DNA of 64,000 nt, from positions 22,677,376-22,741,375 of the forward strand of contig CM037461.1 in the NCBI GenBank assembly GCA_021014325.1. The letters are read 5' to 3'. A program made the position numbers and the translations under genes. Shown here one piece after another: positions 12,501-20,834 of the stretch. Under the pieces are notes generated by a model. It was not told the origin of the DNA. It ran no database searches and was given only the letters and a program-made list of their open reading frames with translations. Position 1 is the first letter of the stretch, and each line of letters opens with the position of its first letter. Source of the stretch: Plazaster borealis (taxonomy: Eukaryota; Echinodermata; Asteroidea; Forcipulatida; Labidiasteridae).

Positions 12501-15500
12501 ACCTGAAGACGTATTCAAAGCTCTGGAAGCTAGACCTTCTGTTAACAAAAAAAGAGCATCAGAATAATTGGTTATTCTTTTTGTTTTCACTTCAGTCATG
12601 ATCAACCCACAAAAAGGTAGGGTCACAGATTGTTTTTTGTCAATTTAATGCTGATTAATAGGGAAAATTATAAAGAAAGATACAATAAAAGTCACGTGTG
12701 AAAGTTTCAGCTGAATACAGTGTCTACTTGTTGAGAAAACAGCAAAAAAACTATCACGGTATTTTCACAAGAAGTTGAATCCATCAATGTTTAGCGAGGT
12801 GACAGCAAGTACCAACCGCATCTCTTGTCAGCTTCTACCAATCCTTTATAATACTTTTAACTAATTAGCGATACTTTACTCTCAGCTACAGTAGGGCAGT
12901 TGTGCAGGGTTAAAAGAAGTTGTTTAATAACAATATCAACAATTACCTTTAAGTTGGGCCGAGTTTATTGCAAGAAACTCCTCCTTCATCTTCTCTTGGC
13001 TCCTCCCTTCTCTGACGTCTTTTGATTCTCTTGATCTCCAACTTGCTGACTGGGGTCGTGACTTGTGAACTCTGACCCCTGGGTCGACATCTCCCTTAGG
13101 CGGGGTCGGTCGAGACTTCGCTGATGTTGGCCTCTTTGTGTGCACTGAGGGGGAGCCAGATGCTGTGATGGAATCGGCCAAAGTTGGCCTTTGGCCACCG
13201 GCCTGTAGACTGTCTCCAACTGATCGTCTGGATCCCCAAGTGGAGCTGGACGTTGCCCAGCGTCTGTTGTACATTGGACTGTCAATCAGTTGCCCCGTTC
13301 GGCTCTTGGTGGTTGACGATTTCGGTCGCGTGACACCCTGACTGCTTCTCTGAGGTCCAGCACTGCTTGGACGAGGCTTTATTTGTCTATCATCGGAACT
13401 CGGCACGGGGCAGTTCGTGTTCAATAGTTTGCTCACGTCAGCTTGGTGTAGAAGGGCAAAGGTCACTTCATGAGCTGCTGGCTGAGGATGACTTTCAGGA
13501 TGATTCGCGTCCGTATCAGAGACCTTAGAGAGTCTTCCAGTTTCGTTAGCAGCAAGCCACGCATCAACTCTGTTTGGCAAGTCACCTGTTGCAACTCCAT
13601 CGTCCCTTTTACCATCACCTTGTCCCCCAAGAAACTCTTCTACCGCGCCTGGACTTGCTACTCTTGGGAAGTCTCCTCCGCCATTGGTGGTCAATCTGGG
13701 AACAAAATTGGCAATTTTTCCCATCACGGTGGCAACATTGTCGGCCCCTTTCCTAAGAACGTTTTCGTCTTGAACCTGTTGAGCCACTTGAATGTCCCAG
13801 GCACTCCCCGATGTCATCCCAGTCCGGCCGGTATACGCAGGAGCTGCAGAAAGATCTAACCTGTCTACAAACTGAAGACCAGAAACATCTTGGTCTTTAG
13901 AAGCTGCGTTGAGAAAATCAGCTTCACACACCTGACACCTAGAGCTCTCGGTTGCATTTAAACCATTACACTCTGGGCACGTCTTAACAATTTGGTTTTG
14001 AACATCCTCCAGTCTTGGACCATCACCAGCTGGTCCGACCAAGAGTGGTTTTACAGTCTTTAGACTCTGTGATGTCTTGAAAATGTCTTCAACGATCAAG
14101 TCATCATTGAACTCCCTCTCACGTGCATCAGTAACCTCTCGACCTCCAACTCTTTCTTTACCAAAATTCAATTCGTTTAATTCTCTTGACTCAAAGGCAA
14201 AACTTTCCTCTTGTAGGGTTTGACTTTTACGTGGAGAGACCCTTTTCTGATAGTCTCTTCTCCGTTCGTGATGTTCCCTTACCCCATCAACGTGTCGCTC
14301 TGGAGTCTTTGGTCGCCTGGGACTCTTATTCCTTACGGGCGCTTCCGAACTATTTTGGGGTTTATGTCGCTTTACGTGAGTACTTTTCCTTTCATTGTTG
14401 GGTGGCCTAGGTTTGAATGCGGCACTTTTCATCAATCGATCTTGATCAGAGTCTGTACTCTGCTCGGAGCAGAGAAAGTTTCCAATTTCAGTTCCCAAAG
14501 GGTGTGGGAGAGGTGCAGAGCTGACTACTAGGCCTATGTCTTTGTTGGTATTAGCGTCTAAAAATGGGTGGACGGTACCAGTGAAAACAGAACTTGTCTT
14601 TTCTTTAGTTTCGGAGTGGCCTTCCTTGTCTTCCAATGCGTGCTTTATATCGTCACGTAAAGATTTTTCCGTTGAAAAGAAATCGTCAACGTTATTGCTG
14701 GTGACGGCTTCTTCTTGTCTGCTTTGAGAGTTTGAGGAGCCAGCTTTTTGACTCCTTGACTTCTTCTGCAAAGGCAGTTCAGGGTTACTCAAACGATCAG
14801 ATGCCTCAAGGTTACTTCTTAAATGACTTCCTGTCCCATAGAATTCCTGATCTGGAGCCGGCTTAACCTCGTTGAACGTAATCACTTGTTTGAGGGGGGA
14901 AAATGGTCTCTCTTCAGGCCGGTGAGTGCTCAAACCAAGATCCTCATCGTAGTCATCCTTAGCTCGGTCAACATTTTGTTCACCGACTTCATCTTCCCAA
15001 GTGTCATCAAGCTTGGATGAATCTTTGTGACTTGATGGCTGGGGAAAGTTGCGTTTCATTTTAAGGTCCTCAAACAGCCCGAGGCCCTCCAATTCACTGG
15101 ACGTTATTGCGGGCTGGGAAACCTTGGGTCTGTAATGCTTTTCTATTTTTGAAGTTTCCTTTAAATGACTCTTTGAAATGCTCACATGAGGTGAGACTGT
15201 TTCTAATGGTGATGGTTGATCTATCCCTTCACCATCATCAAGATCACGGTTAATATCCGACTCAAGATTCTGTTGAGTTCTCGATGAATTCGTCTCCTTT
15301 GCCAACTTCTTCTTTTTCAGATTTTTGCTCAAACTCTGAATGTATTTCCTCAGGATATCATCTCCTTGTTTAGCTGCTTCCTGTAAAGCCCCGAGGTCAA
15401 AGGTTGTGTCATTCTCCAGAGACTCCGATGAGGTGTTTCCTTGAGGGGCATCGAGGGTATCCTCGCCAATGTCATTCTTGTCCAGACTTGAGCAGTTACT

Positions 15501-16922
15501 AACAGATGACAACTGAGGTTCGGAGACTTTCTTGGAACTCAATTGAACCGAATCGTTTGATGGCATGACATCAGCCCTCTCACCTTCTTCTGAGATTTGC
15601 CGTTTCCAAGACATCCTTACATCTTGTTTCAAGCTCGATGGCATGGGAGCAAATATTCTCTCCACTTCTTTCTCACTTGCTAATCGTTCTTGACGGCCAA
15701 CATGAGCTGCTGGTTTCAACCTCGGATCCTGCTGTGGCAAACCAGCCATGAATTCATCATGAACGTGATTTCTCATCTGCATGGGAGCAAATCTACTCTC
15801 GACTTCCTTCTCACTTGGTAATCGTTCTTGACGGCCACCATGAGCTGCTGGTTTCAACCTCGGGTCCTGCTGTGACAAACCAGCCGTGAGTTCATCATGC
15901 ACTTGACTTCTCATCTGACGGACCTTGCCCATCTGATGCAGTATATTCTGAGCGTACATCGCACTGTGGTCGCCTGCTGCCCTAACCACTGGTTGCGTCA
16001 CAGCGTCATCTTGACGATAGATGTACTTCTTCAAGTGCATCTTCCTGGAGTCCAGATGCTCTACGTGACCACTGGAGGAGGTCTGATCTCCTGTGTTGTG
16101 ATGCTCTGTGAAATCAAGATGATATCTGTAATCAGCTGGATCTTTCAAATCAACTTGATCTCTGAAATCTCTTGACTGATCGGTGAGATGATCCTTATCT
16201 TTTGAGGACAACTTATCTCTTGAATCCAACTGTCTTGAAACAAAACGATCGCCAATCAAATCAGTATGAGTCCTTGAATCAACATAATCTCTCGAATCAG
16301 TAGATGTTTTGTCTCTTTTTACAACTGCTTTTGACCTCGTTATCTCACCGTTTAAACCCTGGCGGTGTGGTTTTTGAAGGTGATTTCTGAGCCGAGCCTC
16401 ATAATCACTTGAAGCTGTTTCTAAACTGCTGTGATTTGAAGGTTTTGATGTCGACAGATGAGCTGCTTTGTCACCTTGAACACTTCCGATTGCTCGAGAT
16501 CTCGGTTTGTGTGATCGGAAAAGCTCGTCGACATCGTTTGATATCTCAAACTCCTCAGAGTTCAATAGTTCCATCGTTGATTTCCTCTTTTCCGCCACTT
16601 GTTGAAAACTGATTCCAATGCTCTCATGTTTATTGCCATTCCGAGCATTCCTTTTATCTTTTCCGTTAGTATTAAGAGAGTAATGCTGCGTTTTCTTGTT
16701 TGATTTAGGAATGGCACCAGTCTGGCTGTAAGTTGTAGTTCCGTAACTTGATTTGCTCTTGGATCCATTTTGTTCTGCTTGGCCGTTTATTTTTGATGCG
16801 GAGTCGGTCGTGATGGATTTCGCTTTTGAGGGTGGGCTTGGACTTGGAGGATAGTGTTGATCAAAGTAAGCGAGTCTTTTGAGTCGCAGGTCACTCAGAT
16901 GAGGTTTTCTTGCACTCTCCAT
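377..16922 (-). CDS. F-box/leucine-rich-repeat protein with long disordered N-terminus and zinc-binding motif, 3'-incomplete gene
   Basis: Spliced gene assembled from nine coding exons whose splice phases all agree: 16922-12947, 12538-12462, 11879-11729, 11302-11142, 10287-10136, 8682-8602, 7681-7570, 1587-1510, 504-377. They give at least 1638 residues; the last exon ends in phase 2, so more exons lie beyond the window. Residues 1-1325 are rich in Ser, Lys, Asp and Glu and look disordered, with a CX2CX10CX2C motif at about 982-999. The F-box (LPDEILLHIFSYL) is at about 1358-1402, followed by irregular LRRs of the cysteine-containing FBXL/AMN1 kind (for example LTSLCLNGCQSVSD). By family knowledge F-box/LRR proteins are substrate adaptors of SCF ubiquitin ligases: the F-box binds SKP1 and the LRR binds the substrate. 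I do not recognise the specific orthologue. ATG at 16922 has G at -3 and G at +4; the open frame continues 5' only as a short stretch after a candidate acceptor at 16944. Confidence 0.85.
595..970 (+). mobile_element. MITE family A, full copy with TTAA at both ends
   Basis: TTAA at 595-598 and 967-970 bound an element of 368 bp (599-966). Its ends are inverted (AGGCACTGAACATGTTTGG and CCAAACATATACAGTGCCT). Near-identical copies lie at 10360-10716 and 46513-46873, with a minus copy ending at 52368. Noncoding. The TTAA fits a piggyBac-type target duplication (inference from family knowledge). Confidence 0.85.
1180..1270. repeat. Degenerate TGTATTGTTCTTTT tandem repeat
   Basis: Four to five imperfect copies of a 14-20 bp T-rich unit lie in the intron between coding exons 8 and 9. 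Confidence 0.7.
1510..1587 (-). CDS. F-box/LRR gene, coding exon 8 (LRR)
   Basis: A 78-nt exon, phase 0 both sides, acceptor TTTATTAACAG and donor GTAAGA. It encodes one LRR of 26 residues starting VTDDCISVLAGHLRNLKHLD and ending G-C-K-Q. The preceding intron is about 6 kb and full of transposons. Confidence 0.87.
1617..2050 (+). mobile_element. MITE family C, full copy with TTAA at both ends
   Basis: TTAA at 1617-1620 and 2047-2050 flank 426 bp. Ends are AGGTAGGGTCATAAATTG and, inverted, CAATCTATGACACTACCT. Diverged or truncated copies occur at about 6130-6470, 12612-12835, 23566-23958 and 37670-38038. The right TTAA is shared with the adjoining family B copy. Confidence 0.85.
2047..2437 (+). 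mobile_element. MITE family B copy
   Basis: Begins at TTAA 2047-2050 with AGGGATTATATATGTTTGG. It ends at about 2437 with CCAAACATATACAAAACC, without a clear right TTAA. It contains the family core 'tgtccacgcaggaagaataa'. Other copies lie at 4674-5068, 32150-32544 and 54745-55013. Confidence 0.82.
2618..3200. repeat. Threefold tandem duplication, unit about 165-235 bp
   Basis: Each unit contains a 'caacagacagttggtccttt' block, 'ttcagggcaaagttcag', 'atgaccaaa' and 'gttccaatgaaaatgtttgg'. They start at about 2618, 2853 and 3020, and the middle unit is internally deleted. No coding potential. Confidence 0.75.
3250..3357 (+). mobile_element. tRNA-derived SINE, type 1
   Basis: Has a Pol III A box (TAGCTCAGTTGG) and B box (GGTTCAAACCC) spaced as in tRNA, then the shared tail 'caatttttctta-gttcaaccc'. 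Related copies lie at 3900-4050, 47675-48047 and 53935-54170. The body does not fold as a normal tRNA, so it is a SINE rather than a tRNA gene. Confidence 0.75.
3405..3674. mobile_element. MITE family G, two tandem copies
   Basis: Two adjacent units each contain 'agctaggattgatc', 'atcaatcttaattgctaag', 'gcgatactgacagctcatc' and 'ttaagatgaatcttagt'. The outer ends are inverted (GGGGCCAATTTCACAAAG-like). A third, inverted copy is at 32634-32783. Confidence 0.65.
3900..4050 (+). mobile_element. tRNA-derived SINE, type 1, diverged copy
   Basis: Pre-tRNA segment 'caaagatatttacaaaatag', then A box TAGCTCAGTTGG and B box GGTTCAAATCC. Ends near 'tttaacccaaaat'. Confidence 0.7.
4620..5104 (+). mobile_element. 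MITE family B copy flanked by about 38-bp direct repeats
   Basis: The element runs from 4674 (after TTAA 4670-4673) to about 5068, with the family core and 'cagttatgtccatgcaggaa'. Both flanks carry 'gaacagaaaaaggttttgca' preceded by 'aaaaaggttg' (4620-4660 and 5068-5104). Confidence 0.8.
5187..5402. mobile_element. Palindromic MITE family F
   Basis: Starts with 'gggccccatttcaaaaagct' and closes with a rough inverse ('catagtgctgctta'). The interior carries 'gctaagcaaaaaatgagc' and 'accagtggcaacaat'. Other copies lie at 8810, 29703, 30251, 42964, 47256 and 51170. Confidence 0.65.
5574..5890 (+). repeat. Dispersed repeat shared with 42240-42560
   Basis: Shares 'ccccatgcacaagttagct', a set of 'cggccgatacgc'-type blocks and 'gcgtgcttcggccaaac' with the reverse-oriented segment in ACTL6A intron 7. 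No open frame of note. Confidence 0.65.
6130..6472. mobile_element. MITE family C, left-truncated copy
   Basis: Contains 'caccaacactcagaaatctg', 'catgcatgaatcgtttctca' and ends 'cgatgactctacctttc'. It matches the right two thirds of the copy at 1621-2046. Confidence 0.7.
7140..7558 (+). mobile_element. tRNA-Leu-like SINE, type 2, near full length
   Basis: The head has A-box-like TGGCCGAGCG and B box GGTTCGAGTCCC. Then come 'gagcaagacac'-type and 'agaacccagtgcacttat' blocks and a tail with 'cagcaccttgtaaacaatta', ending near an AT microsatellite. Copies or fragments occur in most introns of this window. Confidence 0.78.
7570..7681 (-). CDS. F-box/LRR gene, coding exon 7 (LRR)
   Basis: A 112-nt exon. 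The acceptor TTATTGACAG, rather than a later AG at TTTACAAG, is the one that keeps frame. It encodes LQVLEVLGCLQLSPETLRL and LRTLNIGQCYK, with donor GTAGGT. Confidence 0.87.
7722..8060. repeat. Imperfect inverted repeat, arms near 7746-7788 and 7992-8052
   Basis: GGTGGCTGGCCGC (about 7746) pairs with GCGGCCAGCCACC (about 8040), and TTAACACTTTGACTG (7774) pairs with CAGTCAAAGTGTTAA (7992). The central loop is about 200 bp. A foldback or diverged MITE is likely. Confidence 0.6.
8303..8485 (-). pseudogene. Fragment of a LINE reverse transcriptase C-terminus
   Basis: An open stretch of 60 codons reads like the end of a non-LTR retrotransposon polyprotein: T-N-x-E-L-Y-G near the start, then KIQQRRLRLAGH and W-x-P-K-H-G. 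These blocks are typical of the region after the RT in RTE/CR1-like LINEs (family knowledge). No catalytic part remains. It is an intronic relic. Confidence 0.7.
8602..8682 (-). CDS. F-box/LRR gene, coding exon 6 (LRR)
   Basis: An 81-nt exon with acceptor GAATTCAG and donor GTGAGT. It encodes one LRR, LTSLCLNGCQSVSDECL, plus the start of the next helix. Phase 2 in, phase 2 out. Confidence 0.87.
8810..8992. mobile_element. Palindromic MITE family F
   Basis: Inverted ends 'gggcccaatttcatagggct' and 'agctctatgaaattgggtc' flank 'gcagaaaatattgcttgcta' and 'ataccagtcacaaattg'. Confidence 0.8.
9012..9145 (+). mobile_element. 3' fragment of a type 2 SINE
   Basis: Matches only the tail of the copy at 7140-7558 ('cagcaccttgtaaaccttga', 'aaacatagatccgcacac'). 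Confidence 0.65.
9790..10055 (-). repeat. Dispersed repeat shared with 40075-40320
   Basis: Shares, in opposite orientation, 'cagcggataagtac', 'acccgccgttaattcacctt', 'gttacatttgtttacaaacc' and 'gggaaaacaagcaggggtct' with ACTL6A intron 5. A 92-codon open frame here is not supported by anything else. Confidence 0.75.
10136..10287 (-). CDS. F-box/LRR gene, coding exon 5 (LRRs)
   Basis: A 152-nt exon with acceptor TGTGTTTCAG and donor GTACGT. It carries two LRR units, ELNVSGCTGGELTGDSLL and LASLDASWCQVTDNGL, of the Cys-containing FBXL type. It ends in phase 2. Confidence 0.9.
10356..10720 (+). mobile_element. MITE family A, full copy with TTAA ends
   Basis: TTAA 10356-10359 and 10717-10720 flank 357 bp nearly identical to 599-966. 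It sits 70 bp upstream (in gene direction) of coding exon 5. The right TTAA also starts the next repeat. Confidence 0.85.
10717..10880 (+). repeat. Dispersed repeat K
   Basis: Starts TTAAAGAGGAAGGGAAATGC and contains 'cattttccaatagatagagt', 'gtctctaacctcaagtta' and 'tttgatacccttcca'. A reverse-oriented relative is at 25130-25290. Confidence 0.6.
11142..11302 (-). CDS. F-box/LRR gene, coding exon 4 (first LRRs)
   Basis: A 161-nt exon with acceptor ATCCACAG and donor GTAAAC. It completes the F-box with W-R-T and runs into LRR-like sequence (RLSITQCHGNIVTENGLRNL). It ends in phase 0. Confidence 0.88.
11729..11879 (-). CDS. F-box/LRR gene, coding exon 3 (F-box)
   Basis: A 151-nt exon with acceptor TTCACAG and donor GTGAGT. 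It encodes the F-box: LSIWELLPDEILLHIFSYL, then a second helix with C-A-V-S-C-S-R-F-H and D-D-T-L. The codon for the following W is split with the next exon, giving the classical F-box ending L-W. The order L-P-x-E-I-L...I-F-x-Y-L matches the SKP1-binding consensus. Confidence 0.9.
11911..12045. repeat. 25-bp minisatellite next to the F-box exon
   Basis: Four to five copies of 'gttgtatctcgattttgcaa' plus 'aaac', the last ones degenerate. It begins about 30 bp from the acceptor of coding exon 3, within its branch-point region. Confidence 0.85.
12462..12538 (-). CDS. F-box/LRR gene, coding exon 2
   Basis: A 77-nt exon with a strong acceptor (CTCTTTTTTTGTTAACAG) and a GTAAGT donor. It is needed to bring the giant exon (phase 1) into the frame of the F-box exon (phase 0). 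It encodes a linker of 25 full residues starting EGLASRALNTSSGH, with no recognisable motif. Confidence 0.8.
12612..12835 (+). mobile_element. MITE family C, right-truncated copy
   Basis: Starts 'aaggtagggtcacagattg' and matches 1621-1830, including 'cagtgtctacttgttgagaa' and 'gtaccaaccgcatctcttg'. It then stops abruptly. Confidence 0.75.
12947..16922 (-). CDS. F-box/LRR gene, coding exon 1 (giant N-terminal exon)
   Basis: An uninterrupted 3976-nt reading frame encodes residues 1-1325. It is low in hydrophobic residues and rich in S/K/D/E, with no membrane segment. A 46-residue unit is tandemly duplicated at about 337-428, and the CPEC...CQVC zinc-binding pair lies at about 982-999. The donor is AAAG|GTAATT, leaving phase 1. 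Upstream of the ATG an acceptor-like TTGATAG follows a pyrimidine-poor stretch, so a noncoding first exon probably lies 5'. An exon this long is unusual for the N-terminus of an F-box protein. Confidence 0.9.
13935..13979 (-). other. Zinc-binding CX2CX10CX2C motif within the giant exon
   Basis: C982-P-E-C985 and C996-Q-V-C999 are separated by ten residues. The spacing fits a small zinc ribbon or RanBP2-like finger. It is the only compact fold suggested in the 1325-residue N-terminal region. Function unknown; zinc binding is inferred from spacing. Confidence 0.6.
15639..15914 (-). repeat. In-frame 138-bp (46-residue) tandem duplication in the giant exon
   Basis: Two adjacent units each contain V-H-D-E followed by QQDPRLKPAAH, then GRQER, SEKEVE and FAPM. 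They differ at only a few residues and correspond to residues of about 337-382 and 383-428. It is a recent in-frame coding duplication. Confidence 0.85.
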
Positions 16923-17604
16923 GACCAAAGAATCACCAGTTACCTATCAACATGAAGTAAAGATATGACACGGTTAGCCAAGAAAACTTAAAAGGGCACA
17001 TTGCCTTCAAGTCTCTCAAAATTTTGCTGATTTGGAATTACTCATTATCTTTTTGTAAGAGTTGTTCATGCACTAGAACACCTACCCTACAGACAGTGTG
17101 TTGTAATTAGTAAGTAGTGATTAAAAAAAAGAAAATTTGCCTCTGGAAATACAACCAGCAGAACATACCGTCCGCCAGGTGCGATATCATTCATAGCTCT
17201 TGCTTAACATACAATGTAGACATGGTAGAACTAAAAAACCAAGGCAGACCTCAAGTTAAAAAATACTCAGACAATGTTTTTTTCCCAATTCATTCCAAAT
17301 TGATCATATTTTTGACCGCATGAGGGTGCTTTCAACAGCAAGAAAATTACAGCTCTATCTTATTTTGACTGCCTGGCCAAATGAAAAGACCTAATAAAAA
17401 TAATAGGCCTAAGAATGGAAAAAAGAAGAAGTTTGTTTTACTGTTTCGCATCATGTAAATTTTGTCAATTGAATTCATTCAAAGTATACAAAACTAATTG
17501 TCAAATATTAACCAACCAAGATGTGGTTCGTCTAGCGTGAGGACCGAGGGTTATTATTCCTATATAAATGTAAGCTGTGGGAATCATGCTTTAAAAAGCA
17601 ATTG

Positions 17605-17700
17605 GCCCTGTCAGTGTCAGTGTCACTGTGTCAGTGTCACTGTGTCAGTGTCACTGTGTCAGTGTCAGTGTCACTGTTTCAATGTGTCAGTATCACACTC
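17605..17700. repeat. GTGTCA/GTGTCACT minisatellite
   Basis: About a dozen copies of 'gtgtca' with interspersed 'ctgtgtcagtgtca' form a short tandem array. Confidence 0.9.
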
Positions 17701-18062
17701 TTGTTACACGTACACAATGCAGACTTCCCACTCTGAGTCCCAGTGAACAATGATTTGTTGTAAGCTATATCAGTCCACTGTAATGACTTTAAACTTTATT
17801 TAATAACATTTATAATTCCGGCATTGGTAAATTACTACATTCATTAGCCCTGGATTACTGTCAGTGAAAGGTAGATACTGTAACTAGGCGCTGTACTCCT
17901 TTTTTCTTTTATTTTTTTAAAAATCTCGACATAAAAATGTGGGTTTCTACTCGAAAAATCTCACCTCCTGAAGATTTGTAGGGCCAATCAAGAAGCAGAG
18001 GGAGTCCACCGTATCTGCGTATTGGCACTGCGTATTTATTATTTGGGGGCTAACTTAGACCC

Positions 18063-18119
18063 AGTAACTGGGGCGCTGTCCTCCTTTTTTGAAATTTTGC
18101 CTACAGCGCCCCAGTTACT
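18063..18119. repeat. Perfect 17-bp inverted repeat (hairpin)
   Basis: AGTAACTGGGGCGCTGT (18063-18079) is perfectly complementary to ACAGCGCCCCAGTTACT (18103-18119), with a 23-base loop. A diverged half ('gtaactaggcgctgt') occurs at about 17880. Confidence 0.88.
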
Positions 18120-18837
18120 CCGTCTAGCGAGGGCTAACCTATAATTATAAACCATGGAGGAAGTTTCCTCCCCCATGACTAAACTAACACAGTAACACTA
18201 CACTACTGAGCATGGAGGAAGGAAAATACATACATAAATACATGGACTGACACATGACCGAGTATAAAGTCAGTGTCACTACACTCTCATCAATAATCTG
18301 AATCAATCTGGCTGCCTGGCAGTGGCATCTCAAATTCTCATCTCTCGATCCATTCTCCATTTCACTGCAATCTCCTCTCTGTCTCTGACTGAATCTGAGT
18401 CTGAGTCTGATCTGCTGGTGCTGATAATTATCTTAATTTAACGAAACGGGCATGCATGACAAAAACCGTGCTTTACCAACTCACTATACACGTCAGATTC
18501 TAAATCAGATTGTATACCTCAAATTCAAGGACGATTTATAGATTTTTTTATGGAGGTTCTTTCTAGTTCTACCTTCAGCTGCTGTCCATCCCAACCTGTC
18601 ATCACATACTGTTTACGCCGCGCCGTTGTTACCAGGGCTGGCCGGCTGAAAAGTGAGCACTATGCATGGTGAGCTGGCACTCATTTTTGTCAACGACCGT
18701 CACTGCACAGCGCGAACGGCACATGCGATTACCTAATTTAAAAAATTGCTATGTTTTCAAAGTAATCTATGCTTTCGTCATAGATAGCATATTGTGTTCT
18801 ACAGAAACCAAATCGTGTCACTGACGTTTATATCAGT

Positions 18838-19154
18838 ATTACGAATTAATTATCCGATATAACGAAATAAGAATTACGAAATAATATTTGATAATACGAT
18901 CGAAGTAATCCATTATAACGCTTATAATAATTCGCTAGAACTGGTTAATAATTAGTTAATACAAATTAATCCATTAATTATGACGAATTAAGTAAATCGT
19001 TGAATTATTAATCCGTTGCGAATGACATGTAAACATATAGCCTATTCAAATTCTGAATATAATTCATAAAAACGGATTTACTTCGATCGTAAATAACAGA
19101 TAAAATTCATCAGAACGATTTATTAGTTCGTTATAAAGATTATTAATTCGTAAT
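18838..19154. repeat. AT-rich foldback element
   Basis: 'attacgaattaat' at 18838 pairs with 'attaattcgtaat' ending at 19154. Inner blocks also match in inverse: 'tataacgaaataa' with 'ttagttcgttata', and 'acgatcgaagtaatcc' with 'ggatttacttcgatcgt'. About 317 bp and noncoding. Confidence 0.72.
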
Positions 19155-20692
19155 TAGGAATTATCACTTTCTTGCTAATCTAATGGAGATCTGACACATA
19201 CTTCGTGGCACGTATGATATGCTTCCGTGTTCCCCAATGAATGAATCCAAAACGATAATTATTAGACGCCCTCAATAAATATTGTTCTTTCTATTCGCAC
19301 CGGGCTGTAATTGTGCTAATGTTTAATTAGTTGGGCTCAGCTAATTTGTGGACTAATTATTGGGGGTGCCAATGCATTTTGGTTTTTGGAAATAAGGAAC
19401 AGTGATCTACGAAGAAGGCAAGATGTCAAGATAAATTGGAATATTAACTCAAAATTTGACCTTGACCGTTGTTGACGGCCGTAAACCGACTATTTCAACT
19501 CACTTCGCCCTTGTGCCGTATAGTCTAGCCGTAGTAGCTGTAGCCACCAATTCGGATACGGCCTGAGACTATTGAGGGCGCCCTACTAAATGCAACACTC
19601 TTATTTTGATGAATAATTGCCTCGATCACTTTACTTCGATGAGGCAAAGTGCAGGCAATTCAAGTGCCGGTTTGTGTGGACGCCGACAATCATGATAATT
19701 AGCAGATTGTGATAATAAACGTGGTGTATTTTGGAGTTTGACTCCGCGCGTCCGATGTTCAGATGTTTGTGCAATGGTGCTGCAATTCAACATTCAAGTA
19801 CTTGCTGGTTTGTATACTTTACACGTGTCCTTAGATTTCCCTCCCTCTTTACTTTTGTTAATTGATAACATTGTACTTTTTGTAGTCTGTTGTAATGACC
19901 TGTTTTGCCGGCCTAAAGTAATGTCTGTGGTCTGAGCAAAGGTTTATAATCATTATAACCGAGCTCGTTCAGCTGACATGGTAGGTAGGTAGGTGTGTGC
20001 ATATTATGGGCAAAAACTAACACTCGCTGCAGTGCCGTTTATTTTATACATAACAACCAGCCAGCAAGCAACTTCACTTGGTCTTTTTTTGGTGAACAGA
20101 ACAGTGCAATATTCAAATTGGTAAGCAAGCAAGTCCACCTGCTGCATGCTAGCTCTGCTGACTAAAGGTTTTCAATCAGAGCATGGAGGGGTTCTACCTA
20201 TGATCATATTCATAGCTACAGTCCACCTGCCATTCATACCACACATCATTATGAATATGATTGTTACACATAATAATTGTTTATTTATTCATTTTCTTAC
20301 TTAGTCATACCTCATTGTACCTCTAATTTGACATTCTATATAAAATAGTGTAGTTAGTTATCATTAGGCATATAACTTGTATACTCATTTTTAATTGAAA
20401 ATAACGTTTGAAAAAAACATGTTTATAATTGTTTTCCAGGGTCGTCGTAACTTGCAATTTTGATGGTGGCAAAACCACAAACGTTTTTGTTTGTAATTAT
20501 AATACGATGCATTCACCACATGGACACAGCCTTCATTTAGGCTGTCCCAAATTTGGACCGATTCTTAGGAACAAATGAATGAACTACGGATGAATTTGTA
20601 AAAATTCATTAATTCAGAAGTTTGTTCTCATTTCTTTTTCTGCAGGTGATTTTCTTTTACAGATAGAATTACTCTAACGCTCTAAAGGGACC

Positions 20693-20834
20693 ATGGCTTC
20701 CTACATGATGTGGCGATCCTCAATCTACTCCACGCTATTCGTGGGGTATTTTCTGTACTACCTCAACCGAAAGTCGTTTTCATTCCTGATGCCATATGTT
20801 ATCGAAGAGGAAGGAATGAACAAGAGTGAACTTG
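20693..20834 (+). CDS. SLC37A4: SLC37A4 coding exon 1
   Basis: Encodes residues 1-47 and the first base of codon 48, including the N-terminal helix with LNRKSFSF. The donor is CTTG|GTGAGG. Confidence 0.96.

Larger units (their letters stand above)
16944..20692. other. Intergenic region between the divergent F-box/LRR and SLC37A4 genes
   Basis: Contains the presumed 5' noncoding exons and promoters of two divergently transcribed genes; neither promoter can be placed. It also holds a GTGTCA minisatellite, a perfect hairpin, and an AT-rich foldback. AG sites at 20645 and 20660, after pyrimidine tracts, suggest that the first coding exon of SLC37A4 is preceded by an upstream noncoding exon. I see nothing coding. 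Confidence 0.6.

Noticed and set aside
12936..12946. The giant exon as a complete single-exon gene ending at the stop just after 12947
   Set aside because: A clear donor (AAAG|GTAATT) precedes the stop, and the phase matches a downstream exon leading into an F-box.
17498..17746. Open frame of 82 codons rich in V-S-V and C-Q-C
   Set aside because: Translation of the GTGTCA minisatellite.
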